Part shown: positions 8,595 to 16,598 of the stretch, in pieces
Numbering within the stretch: position 1 is the stretch's first letter
How the letters are laid out: each line of letters opens with the position of its first letter
Source of the DNA: Flavobacterium johnsoniae
GTDB lineage: Bacteria; Bacteroidota; Bacteroidia; Flavobacteriales; Flavobacteriaceae
Length of the DNA: 64,000 nucleotides
Direction of reading: 5' to 3'
Assembly (NCBI RefSeq): GCF_030388325.1
Contig: NZ_CP103794.1
Coordinates: 3,410,001 to 3,474,000, forward strand
Translations under genes and position numbers: made by a program
Notes under the pieces: generated by a model
What the model was told of the DNA's origin: nothing
The model's input: only the letters and a program-made list of their open reading frames with translations
Database searches by the model: none

Positions 8595-11243
8595 TTATGG
8601 TTTAATATGCACAATGGAAGAGTTACTTTGCAAATATTTATCAAACCATTCCATAATTTGCTTACTCAGATGTAATTGCTGGTCTTTGTTTGTAAGAGTG
8701 TGACCCTGTTCAGGATAAAGAAGCATCACATGTTTCTTGCCAAGTCTTCTCAAAGCAAGGTAAAACTCTATGGTCTGGTAGTGGTGCACTTGCTTATCTT
8801 CAGATCCTGCCCAAGACAGCAGAGGAGTATTTACTTTATCAGCGTAATAAATAGGTGAGTTGGAAAGATAACCCATAAAATTTTTAAAAATAGATTCCCC
8901 CATACGAAGCTGTGAGGATTCATATTGAAAGAAATTAGGTCGGGAATAATTTACTGAGAAGTGGAAATAACTGCTTACCATGTCGGTAATCGCGGCGCCA
9001 GCCACCGCAGCTGAAAACAGATCGGTTTGGGTGATAATGAAATCTGCTTCATACGCTCCGAAGGAATGACCAATTAGCCCTACAGCTTTAGGATCTATTG
9101 GGAAGGATTCTAAAGCCTTTTTTGTACCCGATACAACACAGTCCACAGCAGATTTTCCAGGATTTCCGGATTCATATATGATGTCGGGGAGCAGGACGAA
9201 ATAGCCATTATTTGTGTAGTTGCTTATATTAAAACCGGTACTGCTGTACAAGGAAGGATTAACATATTCCAATGCTTTTTCAGATTGACGACTGTAAATG
9301 TACACTATCATCGGATAATTTTTAGAAGGTGTGTAGTCTGATGGAAAAAAAATGGCAGCGTGGATAATCTGTCCTTTGGAATTACGGTAATTGATTACTT
9401 CTGAGCGACCTTGATTAAAATTCTTGCTATGCGGATTACTTTGATATATCAGCGATGAAGTATTATGATTTTTTTGCCAGCGCATCATCTGCGGTGACAA
9501 GTCAAAATTTTCCTCCCGGTACACAATAGTCTTTCCATCTTGAGATATTAAGGGTGCTGAAATTTTATTTTTGCCACTGATAACAGCTATCACTGTATTT
9601 TTTGGCGTAAGCCAGTATAAACCGTTTACATTTTTATTTTTTGCTTGCAGCAGTAAGTCCTTGTTTTTATAAATAATTAAGGATGTGGTTCCATCAAAAT
9701 TAGCTACTTGCCTTTTTTTATCCAGCGAGTGAATTATCCTGTATTGAGTATTTATCTCACGACCGAACGTTATTCTTTTGGTCTTTAAATCATGCGGTGA
9801 AATTTCCCAGATATCAAATTTATCATACAGTAAGACGGATTGATCATCAGGAGTCCATCCCGGATGACCATAGGGTGTTGCTTCTCCAGGGTAGTCATTC
9901 TCTTCGTTTGAGAATGAGTGTTTTAAATTTAATGTAAGATTGCTGTGAAAATGTTCTTCAATATTGTAAAGCCACCAATCCCCATTTTTAAAATAAGTTA
10001 TATATTTTCCCGCAGGAGATAATGAAATCTTGTCAACACCATAACTAAAATCCCTTAAAAAAATGACTTCTTCTCCCGTTGCCAAGTCAACACTTTTATA
10101 GTCTCTTAATGCATATAAATTAGGCTGGGGCTCATTAAGGGAAGGATTCCATAACACCGCATATTTTTGTCCATAACTAAGCATTAATTCAGAATACAAG
10201 GTGTCGGTTAGGATTTTGAACAGTTGCTTTTCAGGATACCACACAGCCGTTTTCGGGCGCTGGATAGAACTTCTTGTGCCATTGCTGACTGGAGGCAGAT
10301 ATTTGTCTGCAGCATTCCATACCTGAACGATACTTTTTTTGTTAAGATCAAAATCTATTTCCTGATTCTTGAGTTTAAAAAATATACTCTGGCCATCTTG
10401 TGATAGTACTAATTCAGAAATTGCCGGCGCAGGTGTAGGAGATAAATTTGAACCAGTAGATTGTTCAGGCTGGAATGTGTAGAGTTTTTTGATGTTTGGC
10501 TTATAGCATATAATTTTTTGGCTTTGGGGCAAGTTTTCCGTTATTGAACTTGCTTTAGAAAGGAAAATGGACGATGCGCCATTTTGCTGCCAGATAAAGT
10601 TGTAAAAATTTTCATCTGAACTTTCACAAACCGGGTCAGTATTGTATTTGTCTGTGTTTAAAATAAAAACACGGCAGTTTCCTTCAGAAATAGTGCTATA
10701 AATCAGTTGGCTTCCCACTGCATTATATGCATACTCTAAAACATTTTGAATTTTATACGATTCTGTCTTTTCCAATGTCTTAACAAGAAGGGTTTTATTA
10801 TTACTGTCCGTTTTTAAAACTACAATCACCAGTTTGTTATCAGCTGCAATTTCGTATTGTAAAACATTACTAATAACTTCTTTTTTTCCTGAATCCAAAT
10901 TGACAATTGATAATTGATCTGTATTGTTTAAACTACAGAACCATTTTTCACCTATAAAGCTACTTTTTCGGTTTTGAGGGTAAAAGTAGAGAATGGGTCT
11001 GTGAAGGTCTTTAACAAAAAGCGTATCAGCTCCATCCTCATAGTGCACTTTATAAGAGTACCACTGACCGGAATCAGAAAGTCCTATAGAAACGGTCTGA
11101 CTCCAGAGTTTATAGTCCGAAGTCACTGCATTTCTCTTTTTCGTTAAATTCTGAGATCTTAAATTAAAGGATATAAATAATACAGTTATTAAGAGCATTA
11201 TTTTTCCAAGTAATAATCTTGCTGTTTTACAATAATTTTCCAT
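8595..11243 (-). CDS. S9 family (prolyl oligopeptidase/DPP-IV-like) serine peptidase, exported
   Basis: An 882-residue protein with an N-terminal signal segment (LLLGKIMLLITVLFISF), a long beta-propeller-like region of about 600 residues, and a C-terminal alpha/beta-hydrolase domain. The triad is visible: S727 in GHSFG, D816 in SEDKQVHH and H848 in EQGHT. Such enzymes cut short peptides in the periplasm. It is the last gene of the susC-susD-peptidase operon, 5 bp after susD, so it would process peptides imported by the SusCD pair. Substrate preference cannot be read from sequence. Confidence 0.88.
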   Translation of the reverse strand: MENYCKTARLLLGKIMLLITVLFISFNLRSQNLTKKRNAVTSDYKLWSQTVSIGLSDSGQWYSYKVHYEDGADTLFVKDLHRPILYFYPQNRKSSFIGEKWFCSLNNTDQLSIVNLDSGKKEVISNVLQYEIAADNKLVIVVLKTDSNNKTLLVKTLEKTESYKIQNVLEYAYNAVGSQLIYSTISEGNCRVFILNTDKYNTDPVCESSDENFYNFIWQQNGASSIFLSKASSITENLPQSQKIICYKPNIKKLYTFQPEQSTGSNLSPTPAPAISELVLSQDGQSIFFKLKNQEIDFDLNKKSIVQVWNAADKYLPPVSNGTRSSIQRPKTAVWYPEKQLFKILTDTLYSELMLSYGQKYAVLWNPSLNEPQPNLYALRDYKSVDLATGEEVIFLRDFSYGVDKISLSPAGKYITYFKNGDWWLYNIEEHFHSNLTLNLKHSFSNEENDYPGEATPYGHPGWTPDDQSVLLYDKFDIWEISPHDLKTKRITFGREINTQYRIIHSLDKKRQVANFDGTTSLIIYKNKDLLLQAKNKNVNGLYWLTPKNTVIAVISGKNKISAPLISQDGKTIVYREENFDLSPQMMRWQKNHNTSSLIYQSNPHSKNFNQGRSEVINYRNSKGQIIHAAIFFPSDYTPSKNYPMIVYIYSRQSEKALEYVNPSLYSSTGFNISNYTNNGYFVLLPDIIYESGNPGKSAVDCVVSGTKKALESFPIDPKAVGLIGHSFGAYEADFIITQTDLFSAAVAGAAITDMVSSYFHFSVNYSRPNFFQYESSQLRMGESIFKNFMGYLSNSPIYYADKVNTPLLSWAGSEDKQVHHYQTIEFYLALRRLGKKHVMLLYPEQGHTLTNKDQQLHLSKQIMEWFDKYLQSNSSIVHIKP

Positions 11244-11248
11244 AATTA

Positions 11249-12658
11249 TTAATAACCTGGATTTTGAGGTTGTAAATTTGGATTCAAGATAAGCTCAGAT
11301 TCAGGAATCGGGAGCAGTCGGTCTGTTGAATTCCAGCCAAATTTTACTCCCGTTAATACGGCATCTAGGTCTCCATTTCTTTTCAAATCAAAAAAGCGAT
11401 GGCCGGATTCAGTAAACATCTCGTAGCGACGTTCCGTTTTTACAGCTGCAATTATTTCCTGTTGTGAAAGCGCATTTGTATCATTCAAACCTGCATTACG
11501 TCTAATTTTATTGAGATCTTCCTTTGCGCCAATTAAATCTCCCTGATAGGCTCTTGCTTCTGCCCTAATCAGGTATTGCTCTGCTAATCTGAATTGAATT
11601 GAATACTCAACTGATGCCGAGGTCATGAGCTTCGTCTTATATTTATATGCAAAGGACCAGCTAAGGGAACCTTTGGAGACAGACCCTATCCATTTTTGTT
11701 TTCTCAGGTCGCCTGTTTCAAAAGAGTCCACAAACATGGGATTTAATGCAACATCGGAGGGAGGGCCAGCAAGCAAGATCATCGCACCACCTTCAGCGGT
11801 ATTTTGCCCTTCAAGCGCTGGCTTGTACTGCCAAATAGTAGTGGTACTTCCTTTTAGAAATATCTTGTTGAGATCACTTTCCCACTTATATATATCATTT
11901 TTATTTATGATATAAGAAGCCGCATTACTCGCTTCTGCCCAATGTTGCGAGTATAGGTATACTCGCGCGAGAAGGGCCATTGCAACAGCTTTATTAGGAC
12001 GGGTTCGCTCCGTTGTTAAATATTTTTCCTGCAGCAGGGAATACGAAACAAGCAGATCCTCTATTATTTTTGAATATAAGAACTCTGCAGGACGTCTGAC
12101 TGCCCTATTGTTTGAAACATAATCTGTACTTGTAATGTAGGGAACATCACCATAGAGGTTCATCAGATAGAAATGTATCAAAGACCTGATAAATAATGAT
12201 TCGCCTGTAAATTGATCTTTATCTGCTTGGGATAGTTGTTTAGAGTTGGAAATTCCCTCGATTAAAGAGTTTGTGGCATAAATTTGACTATAGGCCGCTT
12301 TCCACCAATTATTCACCTGTGGATTTGAGGGAAGTAACGTATTGTTATAAAAATTCAACGTTGTGTTTGAACTTGTCCCGTAAAAATTCAATTCATCTGC
12401 ATATGCGCCCATTTTTGTTGTTATCGATATATTGCTTCCAGATAAAATGCCCGTATCGCGCATCGAAGAATATACCGCTGTTACTGCTGCTTCGGCAGTT
12501 GCCCTGTCTTGAAAGACAGTCTCAGTGGTGAGCTGTCCAGATGGCTGGCTGACCTCCACAAAAGAATCACATCCAGTATTAAAAAGAAGGAGTGCCAAAA
12601 AGATTGCAATCTTTTGGCAAGTATTATTTTTTCCGATTGTATATAGGATTGCTGTCAT
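11249..12658 (-). CDS. SusD/RagB family outer-membrane nutrient-binding lipoprotein
   Basis: A 469-residue surface lipoprotein with lipobox LLFNTGC (C30). It has the typical SusD segments: an N-terminal TPR-like part (FQDRATAEAAVTAVYSSMRD), RLAEQYLIRAEARAYQGD and the C-terminal LLPIPESELILNPNLQ. It forms the lid over the SusC barrel and binds the ligand. It lies between susC (12-bp gap) and the S9 peptidase (5-bp gap). The peptidase partner suggests an oligopeptide ligand, as in RagAB; that is inference. Confidence 0.92.
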   Translation of the reverse strand: MTAILYTIGKNNTCQKIAIFLALLLFNTGCDSFVEVSQPSGQLTTETVFQDRATAEAAVTAVYSSMRDTGILSGSNISITTKMGAYADELNFYGTSSNTTLNFYNNTLLPSNPQVNNWWKAAYSQIYATNSLIEGISNSKQLSQADKDQFTGESLFIRSLIHFYLMNLYGDVPYITSTDYVSNNRAVRRPAEFLYSKIIEDLLVSYSLLQEKYLTTERTRPNKAVAMALLARVYLYSQHWAEASNAASYIINKNDIYKWESDLNKIFLKGSTTTIWQYKPALEGQNTAEGGAMILLAGPPSDVALNPMFVDSFETGDLRKQKWIGSVSKGSLSWSFAYKYKTKLMTSASVEYSIQFRLAEQYLIRAEARAYQGDLIGAKEDLNKIRRNAGLNDTNALSQQEIIAAVKTERRYEMFTESGHRFFDLKRNGDLDAVLTGVKFGWNSTDRLLPIPESELILNPNLQPQNPGY

Positions 12659-12670
12659 AGTGTTGAAACT

Positions 12671-15600
12671 TTAAAATGTGAGATTAAGACCGGTTGTGAA
12701 AACTGTCAAAGGGGGCAAATACCCTGTAAATTTAAATTCGGGATCCATTCCTTTGTAAGGAGTGAAAGTCAGCAGGTTCTGACCTTCAAATGATATACGG
12801 CACTGCACTTTTTTAATCCATTCTTTAGGCAGTGCAAATGATAATGAAACATTTTTCAGACGTACATAAGAAGCGTCAGTTATAACCGCATCACTGCTAA
12901 AATATTTTGAAGCCGCATCGAGTGTTTTACCATCTGCACCTGTACTGTACTTTTGTAACTCCGAAGCATCACCAATTTTCTGCCACCTGTTTGTGATCCG
13001 GGTTGTCTGATTGTTCATTGTTCCGGGCATTCCCAGTGTATATTCTTCGCTGTAATTTTTCTGCTTGGAAAACTGAAAAAGAAAGTCGAGTCTCCAGTTC
13101 TTCCACGTGATCTGGTTCTGAAGTCCGCCGAAAAATTTTGGATTGAGATCTGAAACGAAAATTTTATCTTCTGGTGATGTAATCTTACCGTCATTATTAA
13201 CATCTTCAAACTGATAATTTCCACTTGACGGATCAACTGCTTTATAGTGATACGTTTTTACAATATTCAGAGGTTCTCCAATAATAAATTTGTTTTCGTA
13301 AGTCGATCCTTTAAGCTGGGGAAAGGAAAGCAGTTTATTTTTGGCGATCGATATGTTGAAATTAGTTGTCCAGCTGAAATGTTTTTTTTGAAAGTTTACA
13401 GTCCTCAAAGTGATTTCAAGGCCCGTATTTTGAACAGTCGCATTTAGATTGGATTGAATAGAAGCAAAGCCTGTAGTGGCGGCGAGAGGTATTCCCACCA
13501 ACTGGCTTGATGACCTGTTTAAATACCAAGCCGCAGTTAAAAAGATTCGGTCCTCAAAGAAGCCCGTTTCCAGTGCAGCTTCTAGTTTGTTGTTAATTTC
13601 CCATTTAAAATTTGGGTTAAACAGCCGTGTCGGTAAAATTCCTATAACCCCACCGTACTTTACACCAGTCGACGTGTAGGTGTTAATGAATTGGTAATCA
13701 CCAATCTGATCACTTCCGGTTGTTCCGTAACTGGCTCTTATTTTTCCGTAATTAATAATACTTAAGTTGTTGTTTTTTTCTCTTATAAATATCCATGCCG
13801 CGCCAACTGCACCGAAATTAGCAAATTGATTTCCGGGACCAAATCGGCTTGATCCGTCCCGTCTGCCGGTAAGATTGATAATATACTTATCGTCAAAAAC
13901 AAAGTTCAAACGGCCAAAAAAAGCCTGATACTTATAAATTGATTCGGTGTCTGATACAGCGTTTAGTACCTTTGCAGAAGCCAAATTATAAATCAGAGCG
14001 TTGCTTGTATAACCAGTGGCCTCCTGAAGTAATTGGCCTCCTGTAAGTTTTTGAAAGGTACTACCAAAAAGTACCTGTGTTTTGAGTTTTCCATATGTTT
14101 CGCTCCATTCAAGCTGAGGTTCAATTATCCATGACTGCCTTTCTGTTGAATTTGCGGTAATTGCGGAGTATTCACTGCCTAACTGATAAACAGGATCAAA
14201 CATAGTGGAGGGTTGCGTGCGGGTCTCATAATGATTTGTGCTGGTAAATCCCAGACTCGTCTTTATCGTCAGCTGTGGAATTATCGCATAAGACAGCATA
14301 GTGCTTGCAGTGAGATCATTTGTGTTAGTCCTGTATTTCCCTTCCAGTGCCGCGAGGGGATTTTCCCATGTACTGTTCTCCCAGTTTAGATTGCCGCTTT
14401 CATCGTAAAGAGACGGCGCATTGGGAGCCAGAACTGTTACATATCTAGTCAGGTCGATGGATGGCTGGCTGTTTTTCTGCACTGTGTATCCCGCTGTTGT
14501 ATTAATTTTAAATTTGCCGTTTTCCGATTCATGGTTAACTGCAATGCGAAAATTTGCTTTGTTATAACCAAAATCTCCGGGAAAAACTGTTGTTTCCCTG
14601 TGAAGTGAGGAGCTTGAAAGGAATTGAGTTTGTGCAGAACCGCCTGATAAAGTGCCCTGTAAATCGGTATAGCTGGCCATACCGCCTATAAATTCTTTCT
14701 GCCAGTCTGTGTACCGGTTTTGAGCCCAAGTTCCGTTTACATCGTAGTCCGAGGGACCAAATGGAATACCGTCATTTTTAAAAGCTTCAGTACGCATCTG
14801 TAAATACTGTTCTGTATGCATCAGATCCATAAATCTGGTGACCATACCAATTCCCTGCCGGTAATCCAGAACAAATCGTGTAACACCTTCTTTACCTTTT
14901 TTTGTGGTAATAAGCACAACACCATTTGCCCCCCTAGACCCGTAAATAGCTGTTGCATCTGCATCTTTTAGTACCTCGATACTTTCAATGTCGGAAGGAT
15001 TTATCGAATTTAAAGGGTCTGATGTAGCAGGAAGAACTACAGTACTGCGGTTGTTTCCTATTGTTTCAGATGAATAGGGAACCCCATCAATGATATACAA
15101 TGGAGCATTCCCATCCGTACGTATACTATTTCTTCCTCTAATTTGTATGTCAAATCCGCCTCCTGCCACACCAGTTGTCTGGGTAATGTTTACTCCGGCC
15201 ATACGCCCCTGCATTGCGGCAAGGACATTGGAGACTGGCTGATTTTCGATGTCCTTAGAGGTTATACGTGCAATACTTCCTGTTCTTTCGCTTTCCTTGA
15301 CAGAATAATATCCAGCATTGACATGTACTTCCTGAAGCGTAGTCGTATCATACTCAAGAACTATATCCATTCTAGTACGGCTCTGAATTGGATAAAATGC
15401 CTTCTTAAATCCAATGAAGGAAACAACTAAAGTGTCTCCCGGTGACGCAGATATACTGTAATGACCATTATAATCAGAAATAGCGGCAACATGACTTTTG
15501 TTTTTAATGGAGATTGTAACACCTGGCAAGGGATTACTACCGTCGGTAACTGTACCCTGAATCTGCTGCTGCAGGATTGAAGAAAGATTCCGTCTAGGAT

Positions 15601-15694
15601 CTTTGGCTTGAAGTGATGAAAAAGACAATATAAAGCCAAGAAAAATTAGGCAATAAAGAGCTCTTCCATCCTTGTAAAATGAAAAATTATTCAT
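12671..15694 (-). CDS. SusC/RagA family TonB-linked outer-membrane transporter
   Basis: A 1007-residue protein with signal peptide, then a carboxypeptidase-like regulatory domain (about 47-115, QGTVTDGSNPLPGVTISIKN), a plug with the family signatures GRMAGVNI, IQIRGRNSI and PLYIIDGVPY, ADATAIYGSRGANGVVLITTKKG, and a 22-stranded barrel ending in Phe (GLNLTF). It actively imports the ligand captured by the SusD partner. It is first in the operon with susD and the S9 peptidase. No anti-sigma/ECF pair is adjacent, so regulation must come from elsewhere. Confidence 0.95.
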   Translation of the reverse strand: MNNFSFYKDGRALYCLIFLGFILSFSSLQAKDPRRNLSSILQQQIQGTVTDGSNPLPGVTISIKNKSHVAAISDYNGHYSISASPGDTLVVSFIGFKKAFYPIQSRTRMDIVLEYDTTTLQEVHVNAGYYSVKESERTGSIARITSKDIENQPVSNVLAAMQGRMAGVNITQTTGVAGGGFDIQIRGRNSIRTDGNAPLYIIDGVPYSSETIGNNRSTVVLPATSDPLNSINPSDIESIEVLKDADATAIYGSRGANGVVLITTKKGKEGVTRFVLDYRQGIGMVTRFMDLMHTEQYLQMRTEAFKNDGIPFGPSDYDVNGTWAQNRYTDWQKEFIGGMASYTDLQGTLSGGSAQTQFLSSSSLHRETTVFPGDFGYNKANFRIAVNHESENGKFKINTTAGYTVQKNSQPSIDLTRYVTVLAPNAPSLYDESGNLNWENSTWENPLAALEGKYRTNTNDLTASTMLSYAIIPQLTIKTSLGFTSTNHYETRTQPSTMFDPVYQLGSEYSAITANSTERQSWIIEPQLEWSETYGKLKTQVLFGSTFQKLTGGQLLQEATGYTSNALIYNLASAKVLNAVSDTESIYKYQAFFGRLNFVFDDKYIINLTGRRDGSSRFGPGNQFANFGAVGAAWIFIREKNNNLSIINYGKIRASYGTTGSDQIGDYQFINTYTSTGVKYGGVIGILPTRLFNPNFKWEINNKLEAALETGFFEDRIFLTAAWYLNRSSSQLVGIPLAATTGFASIQSNLNATVQNTGLEITLRTVNFQKKHFSWTTNFNISIAKNKLLSFPQLKGSTYENKFIIGEPLNIVKTYHYKAVDPSSGNYQFEDVNNDGKITSPEDKIFVSDLNPKFFGGLQNQITWKNWRLDFLFQFSKQKNYSEEYTLGMPGTMNNQTTRITNRWQKIGDASELQKYSTGADGKTLDAASKYFSSDAVITDASYVRLKNVSLSFALPKEWIKKVQCRISFEGQNLLTFTPYKGMDPEFKFTGYLPPLTVFTTGLNLTF

Positions 15695-15735
15695 AATATT
15701 GGATTGGTTAGTTTAAACGTTAGTTTGATTGGCTA

Positions 15736-15782
15736 CAACCCTCTATACTAGTTTTGTCGCTGTGGTAGGGGGTTGTTTTTTT
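15736..15782 (+). terminator. hairpin plus T-run upstream of susC
   Basis: CAACCCTCTA (15736-15745) pairs with TAGGGGGTTG (15766-15775), a 10-bp stem with one T-G pair and a 20-nt loop, then seven T. Read on the plus strand it looks like a terminator, although no plus-strand gene lies to its left. Read on the minus strand it lies 42 bp before the susC ATG and could be a leader hairpin. Confidence 0.5.
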
Positions 15783-15948
15783 ATTCTTCAAAGAAATCTT
15801 TGAATTATCATAAGAGGATTTTTTTTATTTCACATTGATACTGATTAAAGATTCGACATTTAAGAAAATGCGAAGTCTCAAATAACTATTTTGAAATATT
15901 TACTTTGAATTTGTCTGAGGTATAAAAAAAGGCGCAGAACTCAGCTTA

Positions 15949-16062
15949 TCGTTTCAGAGGCATTGGCATACCTAACCACAAATAAGTGAGCCCACGCCCA
16001 TAAGGTCGTGAGCATCTTACTTATCATCTCGTGGTTATAAAAACGCCAATTTTCTGAAACGA
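15949..16062. ncRNA. candidate structured RNA or long imperfect hairpin element
   Basis: Five nested helices can be drawn. TCGTTTCAGA (15949-15958) pairs with TCTGAAACGA (16053-16062), ATTGGC (15962-15967) with GCCAAT (16045-16050), and AACCAC (15974-15979) with GTGGTT (16031-16036). Further in, ATAAGT (15982-15987) pairs with ACTTAT (16019-16024), and CACG (15993-15996) with CGTG (16007-16010). The helices are collinear and separated by small internal loops, which chance would rarely give. There is no T-run, so it is not a simple terminator. It could be a small RNA, a leader element or the end of a small mobile element. The strand is unknown. Confidence 0.5.
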
Positions 16063-16151
16063 GATTCAAAGCGAATGCTTCAATATTGTCTTGAAGAGTC
16101 GCAAAGATATTAATTCATTTTTAATTGAATTGTTACAAATATATGTAAAAT

Positions 16152-16183
16152 AATATTTATGGTGATATATCACCATAAATATT
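16152..16183. promoter_or_regulatory. 32-bp perfect palindrome, probable operator of the XRE regulator
   Basis: Perfect dyad symmetry centred at 16167/16168 with core GGTGATATATCACC (16161-16174) and AT-rich arms. It lies 40 bp before the XRE start. A possible promoter overlaps it: TTG at 16130-16132 and, 21 nt later, TATTTATG at 16154-16161 (one mismatch to TAnnTTTG). A dimeric regulator bound here would block that promoter, so autorepression is likely. Confidence 0.75.
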
Positions 16184-16223
16184 TTTAATAAAAGTCAAAT
16201 ATTGTTCTTTTAAATAAAACATT

Positions 16224-16484
16224 ATGGCTAAGGAGGAAATATTAAAAGCATATAAAAAGGCTTTTGGCGAAAATCTAAAAAAGATTAGGGCAGAAAAAAT
16301 AAAAACTCTTAGTGGAGTAGACAGTACAACTAAGTTTGATTCGAGTAATTACCATAAATATGAGATTGGTACTGGAAATCCAACTCTTGAAACAATAATT
16401 AGTATTGCAACAGGGCTTGGGATTCATCCAAAGGAATTACTTGATTTTGATTTCGATTTAAAAAAATTAGATATTCACAGATAA
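16224..16484 (+). CDS. XRE-family helix-turn-helix regulator
   Basis: An 86-residue DNA-binding protein consisting of one HTH domain: the segment from FGENLKKIRAEK to NPTLETIISIATGLGIHPKELLDF has the helix pattern of Cro/cI-type regulators. The recognition region (STTKFDSSNYHKYEIG) is slightly longer than usual. The gene has its own palindromic operator and a terminator right at its stop codon, so it is transcribed separately from sspE downstream. It likely controls itself and perhaps the phosphorothioation island; the exact palindrome is not repeated in front of sspE. Confidence 0.85.
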   Translation: MAKEEILKAYKKAFGENLKKIRAEKIKTLSGVDSTTKFDSSNYHKYEIGTGNPTLETIISIATGLGIHPKELLDFDFDLKKLDIHR

Positions 16485-16507
16485 GATGCTTTGAGCATCT
16501 TTTTTTA
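16483..16507 (+). terminator. intrinsic terminator overlapping the XRE stop codon
   Basis: AAGATGC (16483-16489) pairs with GCATCTT (16495-16501) around a 5-nt loop, followed by six or seven T. It isolates the regulator gene from the sspE operon. Confidence 0.85.
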
Positions 16508-16522
16508 TGATCATAAATTTTA

Positions 16523-16579
16523 AAAACAGGTATAAATACTGTAATGATTTTTATTATAAAGAATTATTTTGCCTGTTTT
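16523..16579 (+). promoter_or_regulatory. sspE promoter region with flanking inverted repeat
   Basis: AAAACAGG (16523-16530) is repeated inverted as CCTGTTTT (16572-16579). The right arm directly follows TTATTTTG (16564-16571), a near match to the -7 consensus about 28 nt before the sspE ATG. The same octamer occurs before sspB (19296-19303). This is a candidate operator around the promoter; it is not proven. Confidence 0.3.
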
Positions 16580-16598
16580 AAACCGTCAAATAAAATTT

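Larger units (their letters stand above)
15695..16223. other. 529-bp non-coding region between susC and the XRE gene
   Basis: No gene is visible. It holds, from left to right: a long hairpin followed by T residues (15736-15782), a small inverted repeat TTCAAAG/CTTTGAA (15787-15804), a complex stem structure (15949-16062), the repeat TTACA-N6-TGTAA (16133-16148) and a 32-bp palindrome (16152-16183). It marks the junction between the SusCD cargo and the AT-rich phosphorothioation island. Confidence 0.7.

Noticed and set aside
15949..16062. Integron attC site or retron RNA
   Set aside because: The ends lack the attC core pattern (RYYYAAC/GTTRRRY), there is no integron integrase, and no reverse transcriptase gene is nearby.
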